Assembly (NCBI GenBank): GCA_012656075.1
Contig: JAAKBF010000035.1
Coordinates: forward strand, 248,001 to 312,000
DNA from: Phytophthora hibernalis
Taxonomy: Eukaryota > Oomycota > Peronosporomycetes > Peronosporales > Peronosporaceae
DNA: 64,000 nt
Direction of reading: 5' to 3'
Of this stretch, positions 32,295-45,500 are shown in pieces (position 1 is the stretch's first letter; every line of letters begins with the position of its first letter). Position numbers and translations under genes: made by a program. Below the pieces are notes generated by a model. The model did not search any database. It saw nothing but the letters and a program-made list of their open reading frames with translations, and had not been told where the DNA came from.

Positions 32295-33718
32295 GAGTGA
32301 TGTGCAGCAAACCTTGCCATGCAACGTGTCAATTCAAGTTGCTGTTGGCTTGCTGACCAACAGCTTCAACTGCTCCGACTCTCTCGATTAAAAAGCTGCA
32401 GCTTTAATCGGTTGTTGAAGTTGTCCAGCGTGTAAGCCTTGACGTGATTTGGATGCAATACGCGCTACAGGCTTGAATGAAGGCACCAGACCACTGCTGT
32501 GCTAGGTTTCCTGTCTTCGTGAGCTTCGTAAACGAGCGATTGCGGGGCGGCACTCGAAGGCAAACTCATCGAATCTCGCCGGCGTCACGCGCTGCAAAAC
32601 ATTATTGGAGCCCGTGTCCCAACACCGGCTCTCCTCGCTGCATGCACCGCGCTGCAACGCACACTGCAAGTCAACAACCGGTAAAAACTGCAGCTCTTGA
32701 AGCCATCTGACTGCACGTTTCCTTGCCGCCACGTGGGATTTGTCTCGATTTGCAGCACAAGCCGAGAGCTTGATTGACAAGCCGACGGCTGCGATCTTCA
32801 GGTCGCGACGGTCGCGATGGCCGTAGGAAACTGCGCGCTTCCGGGACTGCCCGGCGCGCGCCTCGAACGGTCGAACCTGATCCTCCTCGATGCGCGACGG
32901 CAGCAGCAAGTTGCTGCGCTGCAGCCTGTAGCGAAGCTGAGATCCAAGTGACCAAGCGTAAGGGCGTCGGGCCAAGGCGGAACGTGGCCGGCCAAAAGCA
33001 AATCAAATGCCACGCACTTCGGATACAGTACGACGGGCTTTCATCCCCTGTCTTCTGATACGTGACGAGGTCGCCATCGATGGCGGAACGACTAACGAAG
33101 ACGAGAGCCAGCACGACATCGTATGCATCTGCATTGCCATCGTGAAGCAGCAGCAAACTGCAGCAATGTCAACCAAGCGCAAGGCGTGGCGTCTGCACAG
33201 CGAGCTGCATGCAACGGCGGTGCCGCTTTCGGTTGTCGAGCAAAGGATCCGACAGACGAGACGATAGCTGGCGGCACCGGATGATGTGCCGCACTGATTG
33301 TGCCACCGAACTCGTACAGACATTCGCGGTGGTCCACACGTGAATGCATCTACCGATAAACCGGTTTAAAACCACTGCTTTTCATCCAATCCCAGCAGTA
33401 CCCTGTCAAATCCGCTGCCGTGTTCGTCAGGGTTCCTACAGAAACTGACGCTACCGACTCAAAACCGGTTGCAACCGACCACATAGACGAAGCAGCTCGG
33501 TGCTTGGGGAGATTCGGCTCGCGAAGAAGGGCAGGAGGGGGTGAGTGAGCGAGTTTGCGAGCCCAGCTGCCCCTGCGTGTTGTTGGGCGCGCCAGAAAGC
33601 AAAAAGAGCCCAAGGTGAAACTCGAAAGGGGAAAGTTTTGCAGCGGCGACACTTTGTCTTGTGACCATCACTCTTCATCCATTCCGCACTACAGTCGCCA
33701 CTCGTCAATCTGCCCGCC
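32295..33718. other. intergenic region, no supported gene
   Basis: About 1.4 kb. A near-perfect palindrome lies at about 32377-32400 (GATTAAAAAGCTGCAGC and its complement) and ATAAACCGGTTTA at about 33355. Several overlapping ORFs of 80 to 160 codons exist on both strands (for example 33007-33267 plus and 32671-33156 minus), but none has a recognisable domain. It must contain the promoter of the PH-AGC kinase gene. Confidence 0.45.
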
Positions 33719-36248
33719 ATGGCGCACATGTTGGAAGCGCGCATGATGTCGCGCAACTCGTCGTCCTCGAGCCTCACGGCCGCCGTGCGCGCCAGCCGCC
33801 GCAAGTCGTCCATCAGCGGACCCTCCACGAACGGCAGCTCGGTGGCCAGCACGCCGCGCGCGCGGCGACCGTCGCTCTCGCGCGGCACGTCCAGCAGCAG
33901 CGGCAACAACCTGACGGCAGGGTTCGGCACGGCGTCGCTGACCAAGAGCAGCCGCGCGCGCCCAAGAGCGCGGCCATGTCCACGCCCAACCTCATCGACC
34001 TCAAAACCATCACGGCAGAGGAGGTCGAGTGGGAGGGCTACCTGTACAAACAGCGCAAGATCGTCAAGAGCTGGACGCCGCGCTACATCACGCTGCAGAA
34101 CCGCACCGTGTCCGTGTACAAGAGCAAGAACCACGCGCTGGCCAAGGAGCAGCACCGCGGCCGCTGGGTCATCAAGCAGATCCTGAGCTCGCTGCCATCC
34201 GCGGGCTTCGGCGGCTCCAAGCTGCACCCCGAGGAGCTGGGCTTCAGCTTCCTGGCCACGAACGGCAACCTCATCCACTTCATCGCGGCCTCGGCCGTGG
34301 AGAAGGCCATGTGGATGCACATGATGCAGCTAAGTTTGCACAACACGACGGCCCGAGAGTCCTCGCTGCTGCAGCAGGGACGTCCGCGTGACGTGCCCAC
34401 GACGCCCACGCCTACGCCCCGCTCGGCAGACGAGGTCGTTTCCATTGAGTCGTCCATCACTGCGCACTTGGCGGAGAAGTTCCTCAATGACTTGGTGCAC
34501 CTGTTGGCTGCGACGTCCCCGGATAATGCGATTGCACGTTTGCCGTCGTTCCTGCGCCAGCTCAGTAAGGACGTGGAGCTCCTCTTTGACCTGGAGACGT
34601 GCGAGACCACGCAGCCTTCGTGCGTGTTCAAGGGTATCTACCACGGACGCGAAGGCTTCGTGCACTTTGCAGCGCTCTATGCCAGCAAGTATCTGCTCGT
34701 GACGGACGTGAACGAGGTGGTCGCCCAGAAAGCGGACGATGATGATCACCATGCGTTTGCGTACTCGAACCACCGCCTGATCAACACGGTCTCGGGATCA
34801 ACCACTGAAGGAAAGTTTGGTCTCCAGATGACGTTCACCCCTGCGCGACGTATCTCCCGTGTGGTGCTTTCGTTTCGTCAGCGCAGCGCGTCGACGTCCA
34901 AGACGCGCCGTGTCACGACGAACCCGATGGTCGTTGCGGAACACCCTGCTTGTTTCCACCAGTACTGTCTTACGAAGCGTTCGCTGGCTCTGTCGTTCTC
35001 GGACTTTGACGTGGTGGGCGTTCTTGGTCAAGGTGGGTTTGGAACTGTCGTCCTTGTGCAGCGCCATCTCAACCCGGATGAATACTTTGCCATCAAGATT
35101 ATTGACAAGCAGTCAGGAGCCGAGAGTGCTGCTGAAGCATTTTGTCTGGCGTTCGCCACCCGTTCCTTACGTGCTTGCGCTTTGCCTTCCAGACGCAGAC
35201 GAAACTTTATCTCGGTATGGATTACTACAAGGGTGGAAACCTGTATTTGCATATGCATTCCTCAAAGATGGACCCGAACGTGTCGACGAGCAGTGGCCGT
35301 CGTTTCTCGGTGGAACGCTCTCGCTTCTACGCCGCAGAACTAGCTATTGCGCTTTCGTACTTGCACGCGCACGGTATCATCTACCGTGATCTGAAGCCTG
35401 ACAACATTATGCTTGACAAGACTGGCAACATTCGCCTTGTGGATTTCGGTATCTCGAAGCAGCTACGTCTCGAAGGTGAACCAGGAAGCCACAACTATTC
35501 TCAGGCTGGAACACTGGCTGGATCCCCTGCGTACATTGCCCCAGAGCAACTGCTAACCCAAAAGCCGCAGTATGGCATGGAAGCGGATTGGTGGAGCTAC
35601 GGTGTGCTGCTATACGAAATGCTGACTGGCAGCACTCCATTCTTCGACCCGAACATTTCGCAGATGTACAAGAAAATTCAGACTGCGGATGTGAAGTACG
35701 AGAGGTATCCTCCTATCGACGACGATGCTATCGACCTGCTGCAGAAGTTACTGGTTCGTGACCCTGCTGATCGTATTGATATCGATGGTGTGCGTTCGCA
35801 CCCGTTCTTCGCAGCGATCAACTGGGAAAAGCTGGAGTTGAAGGAAGTGGACCCACCTTTCATTCCGCCTACCCAGGAACTGATGCAGAACGTGCACGAA
35901 CACTTCCGCAACATGAATGTGGACGAAACCATCGGCGAGAACCCCAAGGCTATCAACGGAAAGAAGGCGTCGACCGTAGCAAACGCCAGCGACGAGTCTC
36001 ACTTTGATGAGTTCAGTTTCGCGTATGATAAGACTCGCGATACCTTCGATGATCTCTCCATGGCCGACGAAGGCTGGTTGGTGCGACAGCTGAAGGAAGG
36101 CGCAGCAATGCGTGGCCGATTGAACGCCAGTGATACTGACCCGGTGGCGGATGAATTGGGCAGCGAGGACGATATACCGCACCCGATCTTGAACGGCCAG
36201 GACAGCAGCGAAAGTGACGAGCCGGAGGTCGAAGTTACGCACATCTAA
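33719..36248 (+). CDS. AGC-family protein kinase with N-terminal PH domain
   Basis: Start MAHMLEARMM at 33719, followed by a Ser/Arg-rich stretch. A PH domain opens WEGYLYKQRKIVKSWTPRY (about 34029) and ends with the Trp helix EKAMWMHMMQL. The kinase domain has LGQGGFGTVVLVQ (P-loop), FAIKIIDK (Lys), YRDLKPDN (catalytic loop), VDFGISK (Mg loop) and YIAPEQ; the order and the WWSYGVLLYEML region are AGC-like. An acidic C-terminal tail ends VEVTHI. Frame changes near 33955 and 35145 (TTTT run) fit missing bases. It resembles AKT-like PH-kinases, but the PH region and linker are oomycete in character. Membrane phosphoinositide recruitment is inferred. Confidence 0.85.
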
Positions 36249-36779
36249 GCGGAGCGCGGTCGCTCCAAGGAGATGGTTGAACGTGAAGAGCATGATGGCT
36301 CTTGTGTTTTGAAGCAAAATTGAGTGAACGAAACGAGAAGCCCGACGATGTATGAACCACGGAGGAAAAGTCGGCCGAGGGTCAAAGCCGCAGCACATTA
36401 GATAACGAAAATATTTTTGTTTCAACGCCGTGCTGCTTTGTGCAGCAATTCCTTGTCGAAGCCTTCTGCCGGTATCAAAGTGCTATTGGAACGCCACCTC
36501 GATCGCCTCAGAGGTACTCGAGATAATAATGAAAAACTGGACAAGAAGGAGCACGAGTGAAGTCTGGTGGAAAGAGAAGCTGAGTAGTGCGTGGAGGCGT
36601 TGGCGTTGATCGCTTCACTGCTGCTGTTTCTACTGCTAGCAGAGGGTAAAAACACAAAAAAGACAGCGCAAGCACGGTGAAGCTTTACTTTTTGGTTAAA
36701 TGCATGTTCATATTCAAGAAATACAGGGGTGAAGGTTGCAAGCACTGCAGCGATACCAAACAGTGGGCTGTTGTCGTGC
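36249..36779. other. intergenic region between convergent genes
   Basis: About 530 bp between the stop of the PH-kinase and the stop of the BED/hAT gene. One 107-codon minus ORF (36422-36745) has no family features. Nothing else seen. Confidence 0.4.
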
Positions 36780-39260
36780 TCAAATGGTATCAGTGACTAT
36801 GTTGTCATCGCTGGCAGTAGGAAGCACCACATTCATACTCAACTCCTGGTACTGTGGCCAGTTGTGATGCAGAATGCAACGCTTCTCCGCTCGTTGAGCA
36901 GCATCAGAGACCCAACTAGCCTCTTCTTGCTCAGTGAAACGCAGGAGCGATGCCCCCAGTGCTGGGGACGGAGACGGTAGCTGGCCGAGATACATTCGCG
37001 CTAGCAGCGACGCCGCGGGTGCGACTGCTGGCCAACATCACGGAACCACTTCAGGATGTTCACTTGGTGATACAGCTTGAGCAAATTGTATTGGCCCTTG
37101 TCGAACAAGTCAGCGCCCTCGTTTGCAATAGTGTCCCAGGCAACGTACACTTGCTGCCACTCACGCCACGCACGAGCCTCGTCCCCATCCACAGCAGTAC
37201 CACTGCCCGTAGCGGGCGACGCAGCAGGCGGCTGGTTCTTGGGCCCATCAACCATCAATAGGGCGCTCATCTCGTCGTCATCATCCACATCTTCGTCTTC
37301 CTCCTCGGAGCGAGGGGTTGCAACAGCTTGCTGATTGGCAAGTAACTTGAAAACAATGCGATGCTCCTCACGTAAAGCTTCGTGAGCACGGCGGAATGCA
37401 CGCTTGTCCGTCACAACGTCGCCAGCCTTCGAGCTAATGCGTGGATCCAGCAGCATGGCTTTAATCTCGTTATCCACATTAGTCGGAGTCGATGGGCAAG
37501 CGAAACGCTGTGCGATGAGCAGGCGAAGCCGGGTGAGACATTGCTGCCCAGTCGAAGTAAACGTGTCCACGCTCTTGGCCTTGCGGCGGGTCGTACGCTT
37601 GGCAGGCGGTGAACCGGGGGTATAGTCATCCTCTAACGAGATACACTTCAAGCTGACCGCGTTGGTCGTGACTGAAAGCAGCCGCCGAAACAGCAGAGCA
37701 TACGGTGGCGCGACAGCTCCCTGACGCGGTGCGATGCGTTTCTCCAGACGGAACTGCCCGAGCTGGGTCATTATTGCCTCTAGCTCCGTTACAGTACTCC
37801 AGTCATCCACAGACAGCTGCATCCATGCTGTCTCCAACTCCGGCTGCGCCGGAGTTGGGTTTGCTGGCGATTGGAAGTACAACCAGTAAGAGGAGTATCG
37901 CGTGCAACTAGTCCGCAACAGCTCAGCCACAGCACCCAGCGACGTCAAAGTGGAAATCGCTAGCTCGTCAATCGAGGAAGCCGAATGGAATGGTACGGCT
38001 ACGCCATGCGAAGCACTAATTTCAGCAAGAGCTTTGGCTCGGTCAGGTGCCTCAAAGTACTTAGCAAGTTCTTGGAGTAGCCGCAAAATTCGACGCACGT
38101 TCCTCTCGCCTCCAAAAGAGCTCGCATTACCAACACCCAGCGAGTCGACCACACAAGCACGCAACGTGCGCGTCAGTAGATCCTCTTGGTCGTCCGTAGA
38201 GGACTCATAGTCCCCACTTTCTCCAAGTCTCGACGGAGAATCCGATTCGGCATCCACGATAAAGCGCGCGTAGTTCAGAATCCCGTCGCCATAGGTTTCC
38301 GAAAGCGTCTGGGTCACAAGTTGGTTGACTTGCTGGTCCCATCCACGCGGGACTTCCTTCGCTGCCAGAACCAGGTCCACTCTGCGCCACTGCGAATCAA
38401 CGAATCCAGCAGTTAAACTCAAGAACGCCTTCTGCTGACTCGCCACCGTCTCCGTTAGTTCCTCACCCTCCGTGTCAACGCCAGTGATCGGGCGGAACTC
38501 GTAGCGCAGCGACAAGAACGGCAGATCCATGGCAGCTTGTGATTCTGCAGCCAAGTACGCTCTCAAGAAGCTGCCAAACTTGGTAAACTCATCCTTCACT
38601 TGGGCGTTCAAGTGCGACGTCGGCAATGTCGAGGTTGCAGTTGTCGAGAGTCTCAACAACTGCTGCAGAGCCTCATCTTGCAGCACGGAGACGGAAACCC
38701 CGACGACAGGAGCCAGTTCTTCACAAACTCCACAGTCTTCCCCGTGAGACGTTTCCGCCCTGCAAGAACGGAACTTTGAGTCTTGATCGGCACCACTTGG
38801 GTAATGTTGGTTGGTTCCGGTTTCTGAACTTCCTCCTTTAGACTGTTCTTCTTGAGAGCGGGCGTCTTCTTAACCTTCTTCTTCTTGGGTTGGCTCTCTC
38901 CTTCTCGATCGCCAGTCTCTTGCGTTCCTTGAAGTCTTGGACAACCACGAACTCGTCCGGGTGCACCCTCTGCAAGTGTGAGACAGCGTTCGTCGTCATC
39001 CGTTGACGCATGAGAGCGTTACGCCACGTCCCCAACTTCTTGGCTGAAGTATGAGGAGCACATAACACACAGATGTGCGTGTACGGTCGGTCAGGACTCT
39101 TGGCGTTCTGGATGGGAATCTGCAGTTTATGGATGTATTGCCACACGGGCAGGGACGTCTGCGGTTCGTGCACCACCGCCACGGGGATACAGTACTGGTC
39201 CGTGGCTTGACCCGTGTATGGGTCGGGGTCTTCGGACGAGAACACCTGGCCGCGCACCAT
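36780..39260 (-). CDS. BED zinc-finger hAT-transposase-like protein
   Basis: Start MVRGQVFSSEDPDPY at 39260. A BED-type zinc finger follows: VWQYIHKLQI, YTHICVLC, TTNAVSHLQRVHPDEF (C-x2-C ... H-x4-H). The middle is hAT-like: FLSLTAGFVDSQWRRVDLVL, ARFIVDAESDS, RACVVDSL, then a long helical part. The C-terminal region, LYHQVNILKWF and SLLARMYLGQLPSPSPALGA, matches the hAT dimerisation segment, and the frame ends at 36780. Four frames are needed: changes near 38890, 38700 and 37020 each fit one missing base. No terminal repeats or target duplications were found next to it, so it may be a domesticated gene. It is single-exon in this reading. Confidence 0.7.
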
Positions 39261-39505
39261 GATTAGCGAGCTACGGGTAGTAGTATAATACTTGCGGCGT
39301 TGGGCGCGAGCGGGAAAATGATACGAGGGGGAAGATTATCACTTGGTCTTTGTAAGTAGAGAAAACCCTCTCAAAACCGTTTGAAATGCATACTAAGATC
39401 AAGTGATAAAGATCGGTGAAACGGGTGGAACAAGGGTACCGGTAGCAATTTTTTAGGAAAGTAGGGAGAAATTTCGGTATTTCAGGGATACTACTGTACT
39501 ACGTA

Positions 39506-39528
39506 GTACTGTACTATTAGTACAGTAC
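39506..39528. repeat. perfect hairpin between two genes
   Basis: Two 10-bp perfect arms (GTACTGTACT and AGTACAGTAC) around the loop ATT. It lies 51 bp downstream of the stop of the minus-strand membrane-protein gene and 246 bp upstream of the BED/hAT start. It could be a 3'-end RNA structure or a cruciform. Confidence 0.6.
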
Positions 39529-39578
39529 ATGATGTGTCGTGTGCCTCTCAGTCCGTTCGCTCATTGTTTGAGACGTCG

Positions 39579-42108
39579 TCATTTTGAAATCCAGTCCATT
39601 CCTTCGAGCACAATTTGTGTTCGAGTTAGTCAAGTTTTCATGAGAAAAGGTCACGCAAATTAACTGCGCACCTTGATGCACGGAAGTGGAGAAGGTCAAT
39701 GCAATAAAACAGCTCATGAGTTTTGTCTGAAAATTCGCGTATTGCTGCTCCAGAAGAAACGCCAGCAGGTGCATGGGCGAAATCCCGTACTTCTTGAACA
39801 CGGCAACGCATACCACTGCCAGTGCTGGCAGCCCAAACGCCGAAAAGCAGAGGCACCACGCTAGTTTCTCAAGCATCTGCTCTCTCGATAGATCACGTAC
39901 GAGGATGTTGTAGTGGGCGCTAGGCAAACTCCAAAGGGTGGCTAGCAAAATGCCTACCCCAATCAAAATAGACAAGTTAAACATCAACTGCATCAACTTA
40001 TACATGTAAATACATACCTTGAAGGAAGGGAACAAGAACCTTGACAAACTCAGCCACGACCAGCACTTCACAGGAAATTAATAGTTGCAGGGTTTGCTCC
40101 AAAATGCGATCTTGATCCTTTCGCACAACCAACATTCCATCAATATTCACTTTCGATGGCTTGCGAACGTCGTTCATGCTTCCCTTTTGTGGAATCTCTC
40201 CAACGCCAGCAAATGCGATCCCAGAATTTCGACTAGTACGCCCCAATTCCAGTAATCGATTAGAACCGTGCTTCATTAGCGTGCGCGGCGTGATAAATAC
40301 TGACGTCGAGCGCCGGAAAGTTGACCGGTGACCAAATTCCTCAGGCGCGTGCAAGTCAGTGAGAGGAGGAAGGTCGTTCGAGTTGTGCCGACTTTGAGAT
40401 AATCTTCCTTGCTTAGGTGATTGTGGAATCGGGTAGACTTCTGGCCGCATATCGTTGAAGCAGTACACTTTTGCTGGATCTCGAGCCCAGCTCTGTAGAC
40501 GAGTTTCAGGTGCGCTACCTCCAGTAGAGTTTCGATGTCCAGATTTCCGTCGTGGCTGTTCTTGTTCAATTGTGCTTTCTTGCATCGTATCCGAAGCTGT
40601 TCGACGGAGAAGATATAAATTGTTCGGGGATAAGAATGGCTCGCGGGACTGTAAATTTGTTGCCGAGCCTCCGACCGTTGCGGTCATTCGTCGACCTCTT
40701 ACTGCGTCTGACGATGATACATGTCGGAGTCGTTGGACAGATAGAGGCAAATGCTCGATTTCTTGCGAGCCCTCATCCGTAGTTTTGTTTTGAATGTGTT
40801 GTTTCGGTTGTTGTATAGACGGTAGCTGAGCCTGTATCTTAGCATCTTCCATGATCGGATCGGATACTACGCCCACCTTTTGACTAATTGTGGGGAAACA
40901 TTTTGACACTTGGTGATTGGAGTCACTTAGACTGCCAGATAATCGGCTAGTTGATCGCTGTGAATTACTGGTGACCGTATCGGATGAAGCGCGGCGCATT
41001 CTTTGGATATACTTTGGGGACACCCTTTCTTGTGCTTCTTCTGTCGCTGTCGTGTCTTCCATCCTTGTTGGTTGTAATGGAAGGGTTTCGTCTGAATGCG
41101 CAGCTTCTTCTTTCTGTATTTCGTCCTCTTCGGCCACTAAAGTTGACGACAAGCTTCCTTCGACAATTTTAATGGCGGTCTGCAGTGTGCGATAGCCGTC
41201 AACGATAAAGGTATGTCTAGAGTACATTCGAGCCACGGCAAGTCCGAGAAGCAGTTCTCCGAGTATGATTAGTGCAGCTAGCTCATTGGAAGAGTGCTGG
41301 ATACACAGAGCCTGATACATCGATGAACTGATGTCGACAATGCTCAGTGTCACATCTGTACTCAAATCGCTCAGCTTGCGAGCGTGCATCCATGATTGTC
41401 GTTTGGTCAGCGATCTCAAAGGAGGATGAATCACGATCAGTACAAGCTGTACAACCCATGGTGCCCGGGCAAAACCTAATGCTAACAGTAAGCAAAATAC
41501 GACGATCAGAAGGTACTCGGCCATCACAATCGTAATAATGCGCATTCGCTTCCGATTTATCGTACGAGACTCCTTTGTTTGAGAGCAACGGCTGACCAAC
41601 AAAATGCAGCCGAGGGTCATGATCATTTTGACAATCGAACTGCCTGGTATGGGGTATCGCCACAAAAACGCCACTATCGTCCAGAACCCTCCGGCAATAA
41701 GCCGCCAACCACTGCTGACAACACAAACAATTTTACTGCATGGTACTCCTTCACAGTTCCGAGGGACTGTCTGGTGTAAAACACCCACGTGACAGTAAAT
41801 ACGGCATGGCCTACTGCGGACCGCATCACTGCTGCTACATTGTGCTTGATACCAAGATCAGGAGAAGCAACCGGAATCGCGTGGATTCCCACAACCAGTG
41901 CAAACGCCGGTACAACTGAAAGCAGAGTGATAACACCCAAACATCGCCATAAGCTTGCACTCGATTGGTACCGATCAAATTGTTGAAGCTTGTCCACGGA
42001 ATATCGCCCAAGGAACTGGTGCTCCGTTTTCCAGTCGTAGAATCGTCTCCAAGCTGCCGCCGCTCGTTGTCTCGGGTTCATTTGACTGTTGGACATCGTG
42101 GAGGCCAT
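39579..42108 (-). CDS. polytopic membrane protein with long disordered cytosolic loop
   Basis: Starts MASTMSNSQMNPRQ at 42108. Hydrophobic segments: LGVITLLSVVPAFALVVGIH, an intron-free run of further spans including YLLIVVFCLLLALGFA and ALIILGELLLGLAVA, then about 330 residues of Ser/Arg/Gln-rich loop, then FNLSILIGVGILLATLW and FSAFGLPALAVVCVAVF. Introns lie near 40016 and at about 39594-39671 (GTGCGC donor, GACTAAC branch); the last exon encodes only MDWISK. The layout is that of large membrane proteins seen in oomycete genomes without assigned function. No transporter signature is visible. Confidence 0.65.
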
Positions 42109-42571
42109 CGCCCTTCGTCCCAGCTTTATTGTTTGCTGTCCCGATTCTTGTGCAATTGACGCCTACGAGATATCTCCGCTATTAATACCGAGCACTGTCA
42201 TTCAGAGTTTCCTTGTTCGTGATTGTTGGCAAGTGCGTGCAGCTAATTCTAGTTTTGCCAGCGTTTCATATGATGCATGTCTTCGTCAGCAACCAAAGTA
42301 TACTGGAAATAACGAACGCACAATTTGTGTCATTAAACTCATTTGGTCGGCGTCCTCTGTCCATGAGAACGTCTTCTGTGGTTGTCTCCAAGCAAACACA
42401 AACCAAAAACATTTTTGCAGCATGCAGCATCAGCGCTCGACAGAATTAGATTGCCGGAAGCAACTGTAATACTTAACCCTCCATTCACCAATGTCGGGTA
42501 TCAAAACTCAATTACCGCAGAGGCACTGGAGTAGCTCGCATATCTCAGCACGACAATCTTCAGGGTTTGTT
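42109..42571. other. intergenic region
   Basis: About 460 bp between the membrane-protein start and the end of the coiled-coil gene. No supported feature. Confidence 0.4.
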
Positions 42572-45500
42572 TCAATGCACCCTCAACTTCACGGAGGGCA
42601 TTGGTGGTAGCTTTCGTTTCAATAGGTTACGGTTGCCGCGCTCACCTTCATTTCCATGCTTGTGTCGTTTTGACACATGAGAAAGCTTTAGCTGTTCCAG
42701 ATCGTGAGCTGAAAAATCTGTCCACCGTTTGAACTCTAATAGATCGTCGTTGCCCTGGATTTCATCGGTTAGAGGACCCTTTTGTGAAGTAAATGAAGAA
42801 GAAGGAGACTTTGGCGTCGTTTCAGGTCGGCAAAGCACGAACGCTTCAAAAGAATCGTAGACAGAGGCTCGCAAACCATCCAGTTGCCCTTGCTTAACAT
42901 CGAGATGAGCTTCGAGTTTTGCATGAACCGCCGATGTATACTCTTGCTCTTGTTGCTGCCGTTGACGCTGTCCTTGTTGCAATTCTCGATTCGAACGTGC
43001 CAGCTTCACCATAGTATCTCGTTGTCGCTCCAACTGCGCTTCAAAATCCGCCACTTTTGCTTTATAGCTCACGATTACATCTTGCTTTTGTAGAACTCGT
43101 CGTTTGAGTCCACGAGCTTCTTCGGTTAAGGAGGCAATCGAGACAGAATTCAGCTCTCTCTGATTGTCATGGTGACTATAAACTCTTGTTTCTTGTGTTT
43201 CACCTTTTGCGATCCTCTTAAGCTCAGAAATTTGTGCTCTCAGGTGCGAATTTTCCGCACGTGTAGCCTTCAGTCGTGTTAAAATACTAGCGTGACGCTC
43301 TTTCGTCTTTTCAAGATGGAGCGAAAGTTGAATGTTGTCATCGTGACAGCGTTCGTAGCTTTGGCGAGCGTGTAGCAACTGTTGCGTATGCTCTTTTGCC
43401 TTTTGTTGGAGAAGTGTAGCTTGTTTTTCAGCTACCGCGAGCCGTTCAAGCTTCTTTGTCGTTTGCTCTAACTCCTGCTGGAGTGAAGCGACCTTCGCTT
43501 TTTGTTGGGACAAAAGTTCAGTCTTCCGTTGTATCGTCATTCGAGCACGCTGTGTTTCGTCGCCCCGGCTAGAGGCTTCTCCTAGCCGCTTTTCAAGTTC
43601 ATCATTCACTAGCCGGTATTTTTCTGCTACAAAAGCCACCTGCTCCTTCGTATTTGCCAACTCAGACTTCAACGAGCCAATATTTGACACCAGTTGTGCC
43701 TCACGCGCAAGTCTTCGTGATACCTCTTCTTTGACGGCGTTCATACTTAGTTCCAGCTGTCGAATTGTGTCTTCGAAAGTGTCATTCTGCAACATTGCAG
43801 AACGTACATAGGCCTCCAGTTTTGACGCGCGCAGCTTCCACCACATTGCTTCGTTTAGCTCGATCTCATCTTGTTTCATTGACAGTAGCATGTCATTCCA
43901 TGAGTGATCTCGTGCGGAAGTATCAGTATGTTGGCTTACATTTCCTTGCAGCTGTCCACGAGACGTTGACATGCGTTGCTTTGCTTGTCTTTTGCTTTGG
44001 GAGGAGGGTAACTTTCCCCGTCCAGAATTTCGCAGAGGATCTCTTGCAAGCTCCATCACAGCTTCGTACAGGTCCTTCGTAGAAACAGCCTTGCTGGTTG
44101 TGGATGGCGTAGCATCCGTAAGGCGCACGTACTCCTCTACACAAGCTGACAGAAATTCGATACGTCTTTCGCTTTCTTGTTGTGACTCACGTTGCACTCC
44201 CTGATATTCCTCAAACTCCTGCTGCAGCTTACCTCGCCACTCTTGCAAAACTTCACAACGCAGTCCATAGTCTTGCTTGGCTTTTGAAACCTCCATCTTT
44301 GCGTTCGTTTCCTGTTGTTCTTCGTGCTGATTTTCAAGTTGCTTTTTCTGCTCCACCACTTCAGTGAGCTTCCGCTCACGAGTCAATTGTAGTTCCAAAT
44401 CCTGCACACGTGCCAACAAAGTCTCCTTTTCTTGGGTGTAGGCGGCAATGTCAAAGGACTGACTTTCATTGTCAGTATTTGTGCCTTTAGAGCTTCGTTG
44501 AGATTGTTCCAGATCTTGTCTTGCACTATCGTCTTCGAGTTGTTGCAGCTTGGTACGAAGCTTCATACTCTCATCTTCCAGCCGATGCTTATCACTTTCT
44601 ATCCGTGATAAGGTCTCATTGACCGTTACCATATAACTTTCCATGCGCTCGGCATGTTCAGCAGCCCTCAGGTGTAGCTCTTTCTGGTGAATGGCCTCCA
44701 TCTGCGCGCATTTCTCTTTAATGGCACAAAGGGATTGCACAAGCGTAAGGTTCTCCTGCTCCCTTGACGTGAGGTGTTCCCTCAAAGCCTCATATTCTTT
44801 CTCGTGGACGCTGCCTCGCGGATTGTTTTTCTTCTTAGTGATATCCACGACGCATCGCTTTTCCTCTTTACTTTTCGCTGCGTCAATCGAAGGGTTACAA
44901 TGAATAATCGAGGTAGCATCTTGATCCCGGTACTTTTCTAGTGTTTGCTTCAACGCAGAATTTGCCTCACTTCTTGCATTGAGTTGCAACCGCAGCTCCT
45001 CCTGCTCTCTCACAAATTGCATGTTGCTTTCCTTTTCAGCTCGCAATCGTCGGGTCAGCCTCGTATTCTGCGACGCTAAATTGGCGCACTTTGTCAGACA
45101 CTCCTCGAGCTCACTTGCCGTGCCTTCCTCTGCAGTACACTACACAAATCAACAAATACGTCAGTATACTCGACTAAATACTTCATGCACGTTTATAAAA
45201 CAAAGCTGACGTACCTCGCGCCCTCCCATTGACTTTTCGTTGGTCTCGTCTTGGCAAGTGTGCGTCTTGTTTTCAGACCCGTTACTTGACATGCTGTCGG
45301 ACTGAAGTGGAGGCTCCTGGGGTTTCGCCGATGATAAAATTGGCCGTTTAGACTCAGATAGCTGAACAGTATTGTGCATGCACTGTTTCACATCTTCGCT
45401 TGAACCATTTTTAACCATCCGATCGGAATCGCTGTCTCCACTGTTACGAGTGTAATTGTATTTTGCAGAGTTGATGCATGGTTGATCTCTTTCATGAAGT

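Noticed and set aside
32671..33267. Overlapping ORFs on both strands as a possible gene
   Set aside because: None has a domain, a consistent splice structure or a clear coding bias; left as intergenic.
33451..34320. 289-codon minus-strand ORF
   Set aside because: Antisense to the PH domain of the AGC kinase gene; no motif, composition typical of a mirror frame.
36422..36745. 107-codon minus ORF downstream of the BED/hAT gene
   Set aside because: No motif, Ser/Arg-rich, and lies between two convergent stops.
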